Below are positions 1-7,863 of a DNA stretch of 27,928 nucleotides, piece after piece. Position numbers and translations under genes: made by a program. The notes under the pieces are model-generated. The model did not search any database, was not told the DNA's origin, and saw only the letters and a program-made list of their open reading frames with translations. Within the stretch, counting starts at the first letter, position 1, and each line of letters opens with the position of its first letter. The stretch comes from CAYZYO01 sp964482585 (GTDB lineage: Bacteria; Bacillota; Syntrophomonadia; Syntrophomonadales; Syntrophomonadaceae). The stretch spans positions 1 through 27,928 of the forward strand of contig CAYZYO010000011.1 of assembly GCA_964482585.1 (NCBI GenBank), given 5' to 3'.

Positions 1-495
1 AATCGTTTTAAAAATAGTGAATAGATCTATTGGTATATACTGCCCCATCATAAGCAGCAGATACCACGGGGCTAGTAATGCTCCCATAATAAGCCCTAAA
101 ACATTTATTTGAATTGCAGCCGGCACATTCCCTTCAGTCATTGCGGTAAAAGCAATGGTTAAATTGGATGTAGGTAAAAGTGATATAATAAGCAATCCTG
201 CAAGAAAAAAGGGAGCCTGCCGGAAAAATACCCCTCCTAAGATATAGGCTAGAAAAGGAATGAAAATAAAATTAAGCAGTATTGAAATAACAATTAGCCT
301 GCTGTTTGACAGTTTGAGTATTTCCTGAATCTTATAACCAACCATGGCAGGATAGATTACTATAATTGATACCAGTAAAATATATTTTTTTAAAACACTG
401 GTATCTATGATTAAACCAGCTATGAATCCGGATACTAAGACTATTAGAACACTTAAAAGAAAATTGCGTGATGGAAATAAGAAAATGTTTTTCAT
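1..495 (-). CDS. Bile acid:sodium symporter / arsenite (ACR3)-like transporter, N-terminal part
   Basis: The reading frame opens at an ATG (493-495) and runs without a stop to the window edge, so only the first 165 residues are present. The translation is strongly hydrophobic, with about five membrane-spanning stretches. It contains the segment LLPTSNLTIAFTAMTEGNVP followed by a run ending GALLAPWYL. This pattern is typical of the SBF/ACR3 superfamily, whose members move organic anions or arsenite across the cytoplasmic membrane. The substrate cannot be told from this fragment. It is transcribed leftward and lies beyond the end of the eight-gene operon, from which repeat-rich noncoding sequence (496-756) separates it. 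Family assignment is by pattern recognition; arsenite versus bile-acid type is open. Confidence 0.72.
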   Translation of the reverse strand, partial: MKNIFLFPSRNFLLSVLIVLVSGFIAGLIIDTSVLKKYILLVSIIVIYPAMVGYKIQEILKLSNSRLIVISILLNFIFIPFLAYILGGVFFRQAPFFLAGLLIISLLPTSNLTIAFTAMTEGNVPAAIQINVLGLIMGALLAPWYLLLMMGQYIPIDLFTIFKTI

Positions 496-520
496 ACTAG
501 ATCCTTTCAGATTTTTAATT

Positions 521-571
521 AACCACAGATGAATACAGATTTTGCACAGCTTTACGCAGATTTTTTAGTTT
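521..571. repeat. Dispersed ACCACAGATGAA-type repeat, copy 1
   Basis: This copy begins AACCACAGATGAATACAGAT and continues with a degenerate second unit. Similar units occur at 11449-11484 and, inverted, at 11697-11721. Short repeats of this look are scattered through many bacterial genomes. No coding potential is seen. Confidence 0.5.
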
Positions 572-654
572 TTGTTAAGTATCTGAAACAAGTAATAATA
601 TTTTACTTTTGATCTGCAGTTAATCCCTAATCTTATATTGTACCGTATCTTATA

Positions 655-727
655 CCGTAGAGGCGACTTCAGTCGCCGATCAGCTGGAAGTCAGGATGAA
701 GGGTGGCGACTGAAGTCGCCTCTACGG
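655..727. repeat. Perfect inverted repeat with 23-bp arms, REP-like
   Basis: Arms at 655-677 and 705-727 are perfect reverse complements around a 27-nt spacer. Each arm also contains its own small palindrome (GGCGACTTCAGTCGCC). The element sits 30 bp past the stop codon of the solute-binding lipoprotein, at the end of the operon. Transcribed, it would form a long hairpin that could protect or end the operon mRNA. Degenerate relatives of the same layout are at 9010-9146 and 9768-9906. Confidence 0.75.
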
Positions 728-756
728 TTATATCTACGGTTTATGAGGGTTAAATG

Positions 757-2370
757 CTAAACATCTTTCCCCCGAATATATACCAGTTTGGAAACATCAG
801 GCAAGGCGGATCCTGCGGAACAGAACCATCCATCATAGATGTCTTTGTTGTATGCATTATATACACTGTCACCACAAATATAGTAATTAGGTATATCATC
901 TGATAGTATTTTCTGCATCTCAAAAAGCATATCCTTTCTCTTTTCACTATCAATTTCGGTTCTCTGTTTTTCCGCCAGTTCAGTCAACCGGGGATTGTTA
1001 TAACCATAAGGTGAAAAGAGGCTCCGGTCTTCAGGGGTTACAAAATAGCGTCTCAAATAGTCGGGATCCCCTCCTAATTGCTGGACTCCACCAAATTGGA
1101 GAACTATCTGGAAATCTCCATTTTTAATAAGCTCGTCAATTTTGGCGGTTTCATTGGTTCTTACTTCTATATCTATACCCACTTTATTAAGCTGGTTTTT
1201 GATAAGCTCTGCACTGCGCACAGTTTTGGCAGTTGTCAGCAGCTGAAATTTAAGTGGATTGCCGTTTTTATCTTCTCTTATCCCATCACTATTAGTATCT
1301 TTATAACCCAGCTCATCCAGCATCTTTCCAGACTTTTTCAGGTTATAAGCATATTTGGTTACTCCGGGATTATATAAGGGATGGTCCTCTGGTACTACTC
1401 CCTGGGAAGCAATTATTCCTTTGCCCATACATATTCTATCCAGGACTTCCTGCTGATCTAATGCATGGGCCACCGCATAGCGGAATTTTACATCTCCTAA
1501 TATGGAGTTAGTCAGGTTAAAACTCAGCCACTGGGTCTTGTAAGGCACACTCTCCATTACCACAAATTGGGACTTGCCTTTTAATGCATCCAGATCCTGT
1601 TGAGTAATTTCAGCCATGGCTATATCTCCATTCAATAATGAAAGAACCGGTTCACTGGTAGGAACAGTATTTATTTCAGCTACCCGCGGTAATCCACCCC
1701 AGAACTCTTCATTACGGATAAAGCGATAGGTCCCGTGTTCTTTTTGATAATCAGCTAAGATATACGGTCCAGTTCCAATCGTTGCCTCTTTCAGGTTAGT
1801 GGTATGGAATTTTTTAGAATCATCAACATCTTTCCATATATGTTCAGGTATTATGTTGGTAGAGGAAAAAACCTTGTTTATGGTTAGCAGTACCGGCTCG
1901 GTCATTACACACTCTACCTTGTAATCATCCAGTTTTTTTACGCTTTTTATTGTAGATATATTATACAACTGGTTATTTTTTTCCTTGTAATAATTGAAAG
2001 TAAAAACTACATCGTCAGCAGTAAAAGGTTCGCCATCCTGCCATTTTACATCTTTACGGAGATTAAACACGTACTTATTCCCCTCATCCTCGACTTCCCA
2101 ATCAGAAGCTAACCAGGGTATTATTCCATTTTCATCTTCATACAAAAGGGTATCAAATATAAAGTCAGTATAGTAACTGCCCCATTTACGTGGAAAGTGG
2201 GCAAAAGGATTGGGAAAACCCCAGTCCCCTCCTGCCAGGGATATTACTATTGGTTCTGCATTTTTATCGGTGTCGGTTGTAGTTTCCTGGGCTCCACAGC
2301 CTGCCAGGGTAATACTTAGTAAAAAGGCAAGTATAATTGTTAGAGCTATCCATCTTTTATTTTTTTTCAT
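757..2370 (-). CDS. ABC transporter substrate-binding lipoprotein, SBP family 5 (peptide/nickel/chelate type)
   Basis: This 537-residue protein is the last gene of the operon. The N-terminus has basic residues, a hydrophobic stretch and the lipobox LAGC, so it should be exported and lipid-anchored at Cys25. The body has the usual family 5 layout, including an early motif on the pattern WEVEDEGNKYVFNLRKDVKW followed by DGEPFTADDVVFTF, and a central segment on FRYAVAHALDQQEVLD. Family members bind oligopeptides, nickel chelates, heme or other small chelated ligands and deliver them to a DppBC/DppDF-type importer. Start: ATG with AAGGAAGG a few bases upstream. The partner permease and fused ATPase are the first two genes of the same operon. 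The ligand is unknown; a metal or cofactor chelate is an inference from the upstream riboswitch-like RNAs. Confidence 0.88.
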   Translation of the reverse strand: MKKNKRWIALTIILAFLLSITLAGCGAQETTTDTDKNAEPIVISLAGGDWGFPNPFAHFPRKWGSYYTDFIFDTLLYEDENGIIPWLASDWEVEDEGNKYVFNLRKDVKWQDGEPFTADDVVFTFNYYKEKNNQLYNISTIKSVKKLDDYKVECVMTEPVLLTINKVFSSTNIIPEHIWKDVDDSKKFHTTNLKEATIGTGPYILADYQKEHGTYRFIRNEEFWGGLPRVAEINTVPTSEPVLSLLNGDIAMAEITQQDLDALKGKSQFVVMESVPYKTQWLSFNLTNSILGDVKFRYAVAHALDQQEVLDRICMGKGIIASQGVVPEDHPLYNPGVTKYAYNLKKSGKMLDELGYKDTNSDGIREDKNGNPLKFQLLTTAKTVRSAELIKNQLNKVGIDIEVRTNETAKIDELIKNGDFQIVLQFGGVQQLGGDPDYLRRYFVTPEDRSLFSPYGYNNPRLTELAEKQRTEIDSEKRKDMLFEMQKILSDDIPNYYICGDSVYNAYNKDIYDGWFCSAGSALPDVSKLVYIRGKDV

Positions 2371-2408
2371 TAATAAACCTTCCTTCTATTGGGATTTATT
2401 GGGATTTT

Positions 2409-3098
2409 TTAAGATTTTCTGATTACCAACCACATAAAGTGATTGATTATCCGGTAATTATCAATACCGGCTTTCTGCATCACGTTTTCCCAGTAACCCC
2501 GGTCAAAATGGTATTTCTGCCATGCCGGTGAAAACCGGTTGCGCAAGGGCACCCGGATATTAAATTTTATCTTTTTATAGATACCCTTTATGTCTTTAGG
2601 CCATAAACGTCCATCTCCAATACCAATGAACGTCACTCCTTTTGGTTTTAAAACCCGGTAGATTTCTTTAAATGCTTCTACCGGTTGGTCCCAGAATATT
2701 AAAGAGCCCTTGCTTATTATCAGGTCAAAGTAATTGTCTGCAAACGGAATCTCATGAACATCTGCATGTTGGGCCTTAACTCTCTTCGCAACTCCATGTT
2801 CCCGGGCCATTTTATTTGCTATTTCGCACATCTTGGGTGAAAGGTCCATTGCTACTACTTCCAGCCGGGTTTTTTTAGCCAGCTCAATACCCCATAATCC
2901 TGGACCTGCACCTATGTCCAAACATTTTCCTGATTTTACTCCATAGTCATTGATTACCTGGTCAGCCAGCAGTGGGTACATGTACGAAAAATCTCCCCGG
3001 ACCATTTTCAGCATTCCTTTGGTATTGCTACAGCTGGTATCCCGGCGTTCCTGTTGTTTATTTATTTTTCTCACCTCCTTTATATTAATTATCTTCAA
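2409..3098 (-). CDS. Class I SAM-dependent methyltransferase (copy 1 of a duplicated pair)
   Basis: A Rossmann-type methyltransferase with the SAM-binding motif I as CLDIGAGPGLWGIELA, an acidic motif II (VVAMDLSP) and the post-motif region FADNYFDLIISKGSLIFW. It is clearly paralogous to the next gene upstream (3121-3714): both carry YPLLA-Q, a DYG turn and the G(K/R)CLDIG motif. The substrate is unknown; a small molecule handled by the linked transporter is an inference. The start is unsettled. A very strong Shine-Dalgarno (AAGGAGGTGAG, 3070-3080) has no in-frame ATG, GTG or TTG at proper spacing; only ATA at 3063-3065 fits. Alternatives are TTG at 3098, GTG at 3074 or ATG at 3005, the last matching the length of the paralogue. 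The coordinates give the longest form. Confidence 0.85.
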   Translation of the reverse strand: MKIINIKEVRKINKQQERRDTSCSNTKGMLKMVRGDFSYMYPLLADQVINDYGVKSGKCLDIGAGPGLWGIELAKKTRLEVVAMDLSPKMCEIANKMAREHGVAKRVKAQHADVHEIPFADNYFDLIISKGSLIFWDQPVEAFKEIYRVLKPKGVTFIGIGDGRLWPKDIKGIYKKIKFNIRVPLRNRFSPAWQKYHFDRGYWENVMQKAGIDNYRIINHFMWLVIRKS

Positions 3099-3120
3099 GG
3101 CTGGCTGGCTATTTTTAAAC

Positions 3121-3714
3121 TCAGGTCTTACGTATTTCTATCCATCTGCATATTTCACCAGGTACATCAGCAATTAATTGATAAGAAAGAATTCCCGTTT
3201 GCTCTACCAGTGAATGTAGCTCCCTGGTATCCGGTCTTTTTTCTCCCCTTTTAGTCAGCCGTTGGTTTATGCTGGCTAAAAGCCTTTTGCGCATGGTCTC
3301 CGGTACATAACGTCCTAATCCGCCGCCTACTAGCGCAACCGCACCAGGCTTTAATATCCGATGGATTTCCTGTAACCCTTTTACCTGGTCTTCCCAGAAC
3401 CACAGGGAACCCCGGCTGATAATAAAATCAGCGGTATTATCAGCGAATGGCATATTTTCTACATTAACCGGTAAAAAATAGGCCGGATTCTGCAGTTCTG
3501 CTTCCCTGGCATTGGCTTCGGCAATTTTTAAGGATTCTGAATTTATATCCAGAAAATACATTTCTAATTCTGTAATCTTAGCCAATTCAATTCCCAGGTA
3601 ACCATGCCCGGTTCCTATATCCAGGCAGCGTCCCTGCCTGATACCGTAATCATCCAATAATTGTTGGGCTAATAATGGGTAAATTGGCATTAACTCGGCA
3701 TATGGGTTTGGCAT
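3121..3714 (-). CDS. Class I SAM-dependent methyltransferase (copy 2 of a duplicated pair)
   Basis: This 197-residue protein has motif I CLDIGTGHGYLGIELA near residues 31-46, an acidic residue-containing motif II (MYFLDINSES) and the segment FADNTADFIISRGSLWFWED. It lacks any extra domain, so it is a minimal methyltransferase fold. It is collinear with the next gene and probably arose by tandem duplication. ATG start with AAAGGAGAG upstream. It lies 16 bp after the leaderless solute-binding-like gene and 22 bp before the other methyltransferase, so all are likely one transcript. What it methylates is unknown. Two divergent copies in one operon suggest successive methylations of one small molecule, or methylation of two sites (inference). 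Confidence 0.86.
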   Translation of the reverse strand: MPNPYAELMPIYPLLAQQLLDDYGIRQGRCLDIGTGHGYLGIELAKITELEMYFLDINSESLKIAEANAREAELQNPAYFLPVNVENMPFADNTADFIISRGSLWFWEDQVKGLQEIHRILKPGAVALVGGGLGRYVPETMRKRLLASINQRLTKRGEKRPDTRELHSLVEQTGILSYQLIADVPGEICRWIEIRKT

Positions 3715-3730
3715 AATATCTCTCCTTTTT

Positions 3731-4612
3731 TTATTTTTGCTGCAGGATATTAAAGTAATGATTCCATCCCGGCCACCAGAAATTGCATTTGTTTTTTAAT
3801 ATATCTGGTGAGATTTCTATATCCGGGCTTGCAGGAATGAAATCCTGGCTGTAGAAAAATTCCTGCATTTTCTTAGACATTAAAAAATCTCCTATAGCCA
3901 GCAAACGCTCATCTACATTTTTTTTATAGACTATAACCTGGGGGCTGCAGAGGGCTCCTTCTTCAGGCCAGACAAAACCAACATTTTTGTTACGGGAGAA
4001 TTTAGCAAAAGAGATATTCATAATTCCTAAGGGAACCCTTCCTTCATCAACTGCAATTACAGTCTCCTGGGGACTATTCGAAAAATAGGTGTTGGCTGCA
4101 AAACCATCATATTTTTCTGGAAAATAGTATTTTATAAAGTCAAGGACCAACCTGGAAACAACATGATGGGCAAAAGGAGCAGCTACCTGACCCCACCATT
4201 TTTCATCAACTAATTCTTCCCAGGTTTTAGGGATTTCATTTTCCTTTATTAAGTGCCGATTATAAATGATTACAAAAGGTACTAAAGCAAAGCTGTTCAA
4301 GTAAGCTAGAGGATCATTAAAGCTTTTTTCCAGCATTTCCTGCCGCATCGGTAGACGGCCGGGCAGTGGTTGAAAATATTCCTGTATTTTTTCCCTGCCC
4401 AGCTCAACCAGTCGAACCGCATGAGCTATGACAATATCCGGCAGTTCCCCTGAATCAACTGCTTTTTGTAAAAGGGGATCATCAGGTCTTTGCTGGACTT
4501 TTATACTGATATCAATCCCGTTTTTCCCCCCTAATTCTCGAGTGAATACCTTTAACCTTTCAGTAAAAGTTCGCCTGGTATTAACCGGGCAGTTCAAAAT
4601 AATACCTGGCAT
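3731..4612 (-). CDS. Solute-binding-protein-like protein without signal peptide (iron/spermidine-type PBP fold)
   Basis: The 293-residue product resembles periplasmic binding proteins of the Fe3+/thiamine/polyamine class. It has an early PDIVIAHA strand, the segment LAYLNSFALVPFVIIYNRHL, the hallmark PKTWEELVDEKWWGQVAAP and a later VAVDEGRVPLGIMN. The N-terminus is MPGIILNCPVNTRRTF: it starts directly in the first strand, with no hydrophobic leader and no lipobox, so the protein should stay in the cytoplasm. Start ATG overlaps the stop of the ABC ATPase by one base (TAATG), with AGGAAGGAG upstream, which argues against a lost leader. A cytosolic PBP fold next to an ABC ATPase and a metallochaperone-like GTPase suggests ligand sensing or hand-over inside the cell (inference). 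Confidence 0.75.
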   Translation of the reverse strand: MPGIILNCPVNTRRTFTERLKVFTRELGGKNGIDISIKVQQRPDDPLLQKAVDSGELPDIVIAHAVRLVELGREKIQEYFQPLPGRLPMRQEMLEKSFNDPLAYLNSFALVPFVIIYNRHLIKENEIPKTWEELVDEKWWGQVAAPFAHHVVSRLVLDFIKYYFPEKYDGFAANTYFSNSPQETVIAVDEGRVPLGIMNISFAKFSRNKNVGFVWPEEGALCSPQVIVYKKNVDERLLAIGDFLMSKKMQEFFYSQDFIPASPDIEISPDILKNKCNFWWPGWNHYFNILQQK

Positions 4613-5397
4613 TATACAATCACTCCTTCCTGTAATATTTTTTCATTAAGGCTTTTACCTTCTCGAATACTATCTCTTAGAACAGACATTTTTTTATCAA
4701 TATTAATAAGCTGCCCGAGTATCATTTTTTCCTGCCGAGTGGTTTTTTGCAGTTTGAACATCCCCCCATTTTTCATTACTATTCTCCTATCAGACATCAA
4801 GGAAAGCATAGGATCATGAGTAGCTACTATTACCACTTTCCCCTGGCCAGCCAGAAAGCTCATGGCCTGCATCCGGTTAATACCCGCATTTTCCACTTCA
4901 TCAATCAGGACTACCGGGGCATTACTTATTAAGGCAACGTCGGCTACCATAAGTGCCCGTGATTGTCCACCGCTTAAAACTGTGATATTATCCTGACTTG
5001 ATATCGGTTCACCTGCCAGCTCATTGGTTACTTTTATTACCTCTTTTATAACTCTCCCGGGATTTTGTATTTCTCTAATCTGGGCATGCATTAAAAGAAA
5101 CTCCTCCACTGACATATCAATAACAAAATTCATGTTCTGGGATACTTCAGCTGTGAGATGCCTGAGAGATGAATTGTCGTCATAGTCAACTGCGGCTATG
5201 TTATTTATCAGGACCCGCCGCCGGGAAGGAGTCTCTCCTTGAGCATACTGTTCAATATCAGAAATAAGCTGAGTTTTACCTGACCCGGTCGGACCAACCA
5301 CTGTCAGTATTTCGCCGGCTTCGACTTCGAGTGTTTTAATTTTTTCCGGTTTGGCTGTTTTATCCTGTCCAGCCAAAATGCTTATTTTTTTAACCAC
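4612..5397 (-). CDS. Stand-alone ABC ATPase domain protein
   Basis: A single nucleotide-binding domain of about 261 residues. Walker A is GPTGSGKT (about residues 35-42), the signature LSGGQ is at 141-145, Walker B is VVLIDE at 162-167 and the H-loop ATHD is near 192-195. The Q-loop region is atypical, and the C-terminal 60 residues are charged and helical. I place the start at GTG 5397 because GGGAGG sits seven bases upstream; translation then overlaps the GTPase stop by 8 bp, a sign of coupling. The operon has its own double ATPase, so this protein may not energise the transporter. LIDEVENAGINRMQ departs from the usual DEPTSGLD, again unlike a transporter ATPase. Its role is unknown. Confidence 0.8.
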   Translation of the reverse strand: MVKKISILAGQDKTAKPEKIKTLEVEAGEILTVVGPTGSGKTQLISDIEQYAQGETPSRRRVLINNIAAVDYDDNSSLRHLTAEVSQNMNFVIDMSVEEFLLMHAQIREIQNPGRVIKEVIKVTNELAGEPISSQDNITVLSGGQSRALMVADVALISNAPVVLIDEVENAGINRMQAMSFLAGQGKVVIVATHDPMLSLMSDRRIVMKNGGMFKLQKTTRQEKMILGQLINIDKKMSVLRDSIREGKSLNEKILQEGVIV

Positions 5398-6091
5398 TGT
5401 TTTTCCTCCCAAAATCGACTTTTTTGATGTTCCCCATCTGGTAGGTGCTGCCTATTATGGTTTCTCCACTGCAATAGGAACAGACTGCAGCCGGCATGGA
5501 ATACCGGAGCTCTTTTCCTTCAACCCCATCCACCGGGTGGCTGTCAAGTATTTCTTTTTTCAAACGCAAGGAACCCTGGCCGGTAAGCCCGTTAATCTCT
5601 ACAATCCTGGCACGAGGATTTACTTGTTCCACTTTACGGCGGAATACCTCTCTTTCTGCTTGAGAAACAATATCACCTTTAGTCACCGCAACAATATCTG
5701 CAGTGGTTAGAATTGGTCCCACTTTCCTCGGGGTATCAATACCACTCAGGTTGTCAACCACACATATGGAAAGACAACCGTCTATGGCTGGAGCACAGCG
5801 GTGGCATAGGCCTGCGGTTTCCAATATCAATATTTCGGCTCCCTGTTCTTTCGCCCAGCTGAAAATCTCCTCCAAATTAGCCACATAAAAATGGTCAGGG
5901 CAGAAATAATCACTAAGGCCAATAGCTACCGGTATCCCGAGGCTGCGGTAGCGCTTGTCATCGAAGGTTTCCAGGCAGTCAATCTTACAGGCGGCTACAG
6001 TGAATCCTTCTGCCAGCAGATGACGAATAGTATGCATCATAGATGCTGTTTTTCCGGCAGCCGGAGTCCCGGTTACAATAATAAAACGCAA
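5390..6091 (-). CDS. CobW/HypB/UreG-like P-loop GTPase, cysteine-rich
   Basis: A SIMIBI-class P-loop protein of about 233 residues. Walker A is GTPAAGKT at residues 8-15, the Walker B region is ILILETAG, and TKGD at about 137-140 takes the place of the guanine-specifying NKxD. Just after Walker B comes CHRCAPAIDGC (C96, C99, C106), and near the end CSYCSGETIIG (C204, C207), both likely metal ligands. HypB and UreG deliver nickel, and CobW-type proteins handle zinc or cobalt, so a metal-insertion or sensing role is reasonable (inference). Start: TTG 6091 with AGAAGG eight bases upstream; a GTG at 6100 is also in frame but overlaps that ribosome site. The C-terminal CxxC tail is unlike HypB, UreG or CobW as I know them. 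Confidence 0.75.
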   Translation of the reverse strand: MRFIIVTGTPAAGKTASMMHTIRHLLAEGFTVAACKIDCLETFDDKRYRSLGIPVAIGLSDYFCPDHFYVANLEEIFSWAKEQGAEILILETAGLCHRCAPAIDGCLSICVVDNLSGIDTPRKVGPILTTADIVAVTKGDIVSQAEREVFRRKVEQVNPRARIVEINGLTGQGSLRLKKEILDSHPVDGVEGKELRYSMPAAVCSYCSGETIIGSTYQMGNIKKVDFGRKNSG

Positions 6092-6159
6092 TTTAAACAC
6101 CTTCTTTCTTTTAAACGGAATTAAAAAAATTCAGAGACAACCGTATCTCCTCAAATTTT

Positions 6160-7863
6160 TTATGCCTCACTGTTTACCTGTCCCATTAGTTCCTGGGTAT
6201 AAAGACTGCAGGAGCAGGCCAACAGTTTTTCACTTAGTCCTTCCTCAACTATTTCTCCTTTCTGGATTACGTAAATCCGGCGGCTTACTTTTCTGGCAAT
6301 CAGCATATCGTGAGTTATTAGTAACAAACCCATTCCAGTTTCATTTTGTAAGGCCAGTAAGAGTTTTATTATCCTGGCTTTTTCACTGGGATCCAGGTTG
6401 GAGGTCGGTTCATCAGCTACTACTATACGCGGTTTAACAATAAGTGCCCGGGCAATAGCAATTCTCTGCAGTTCGCCGGAACTTAACTGGAAACAGTATT
6501 TGCTGCAAAAAATATCATCTGCTGGTAAACCAACCTGCAGCAGCATTTCCTTAACTCTTTCTTTTATCTCTACAGCAGTAAACTCTTTTCTAATGTCCAG
6601 GGGTTCAGCTACTGCTTGAAGCACTGTAAAACGATGTGATACCGCCTCCCTGGGGTCCTGGAAAATATACTGTACATCAAGAGGTTTTACCGTCCGGTCA
6701 AAGAGCAGCTTTCCGGCATCTTCATGTAGAATCCGGGCAATAATTTTTCCCAGACTAGTCTTGCCAGCCCCGGACTCCCCGATTAAAGCTACAACTTCCC
6801 CGGCTTCAATATGAATATTTACGTCCTTTAATACTGCAATGTTTCTTTTTTTAAAAGGGGTATCGGAAACAATATAGCTTTTTGAAATACTGGTTCCCCT
6901 TAATAAGTCTACTACTCCACCCCGGTGGCAAGCTAAAAGCCGATCCATGCAGGGCTGCAGCAGAGGTTTTTCCTTATGGCATAGTTCTATCGACTGGGTA
7001 CAGCGGCCAGCAAAAACACAGCAATCCTGGCACGGGTCGTTTTTATACATTTTCTTCCGGATAGGCATAATTTCCCGGGCTGTTTTCATACTGTTAAAAG
7101 AGTTTAAGACTGCACGGCTGTAGGGATGCCGGGGATTACTAAAAAAGGCTTTAGTCTCTGCCATTTCAATTAATTGTCCGGCATATAGTATTCCCATATG
7201 GAGAGAGAGTTCTTGTAAAAGCATAAAATCATGGGAAACGATTATCCCTGTTTTTTTCTCCAGGATTTCACCTAAAAGAGCAATTATTTCCTTTTTGGTC
7301 CTGGGGTCTAACCCACTGGTAGGTTCATCAAATATTAAAATTTCAGGATCATTTACCAGGGTTAAGGCTATTAAGGCCCGCTGTATTTCGCCACCGCTAA
7401 GATGCACCGGGTAAGAATCATGTTTTTGCGCTGATAATTTACAATAAGAAAGCAGCTCTCTAGCCCGCAGAGCAGCTTGTCTCTTATTCCACAGCCTATG
7501 TTCCATCATAGTCTCAACCATCTGTTCAACTACAGTATAAGAAGGGTTTAGTATTTCCCGGGAGGAAGAAAAACAATAGGCTATTTGGTTCCACCTGATT
7601 TTTTTCCAGTCTTTTTCATTGTTTTTTAATAAGTCTTTTCCCTGGTAGATTATTTTCCCGGCCACCTGACCTGGAACTACTCCCATAATGGCCTTGCATA
7701 AACTGGTCTTGCCAGAACCGGACTCTCCAGCAATACCCAGAATCTCTCCTTGATTGATTTCTACGGAAAAATCTTTTAATGCAGGCAGTTTTTCCTGTCC
7801 ATAATGATAAATAATGTTAAGATCATGGATCTTTAAAATTGGTTCTTGATGTTTAGATTTCAT
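6160..7863 (-). CDS. Fused double ATPase of a peptide/nickel-type ABC importer (DppD-DppF fusion)
   Basis: A 567-residue protein with two complete ABC ATPase domains in tandem. The first has Walker A GESGSGKTS, signature LSGGEIQRAL and Walker B ILIFDEPTSGLDP. The second has GESGAGKTS, LSSGELQRIAIA and IVVADEPTSNLDP. Between them lies the cysteine-rich oligopeptide-transporter linker (CCVFAGRCTQSIELC) that typically follows DppD/OppD domains. It drives import through the permease encoded directly upstream, whose stop codon it overlaps by 11 bp. Fusion of the two ATPase subunits is known in this transporter class. Its closing residues end 59 bp before the GTPase start, the widest gap within the upper half of the operon. 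Confidence 0.92.
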   Translation of the reverse strand: MKSKHQEPILKIHDLNIIYHYGQEKLPALKDFSVEINQGEILGIAGESGSGKTSLCKAIMGVVPGQVAGKIIYQGKDLLKNNEKDWKKIRWNQIAYCFSSSREILNPSYTVVEQMVETMMEHRLWNKRQAALRARELLSYCKLSAQKHDSYPVHLSGGEIQRALIALTLVNDPEILIFDEPTSGLDPRTKKEIIALLGEILEKKTGIIVSHDFMLLQELSLHMGILYAGQLIEMAETKAFFSNPRHPYSRAVLNSFNSMKTAREIMPIRKKMYKNDPCQDCCVFAGRCTQSIELCHKEKPLLQPCMDRLLACHRGGVVDLLRGTSISKSYIVSDTPFKKRNIAVLKDVNIHIEAGEVVALIGESGAGKTSLGKIIARILHEDAGKLLFDRTVKPLDVQYIFQDPREAVSHRFTVLQAVAEPLDIRKEFTAVEIKERVKEMLLQVGLPADDIFCSKYCFQLSSGELQRIAIARALIVKPRIVVADEPTSNLDPSEKARIIKLLLALQNETGMGLLLITHDMLIARKVSRRIYVIQKGEIVEEGLSEKLLACSCSLYTQELMGQVNSEA

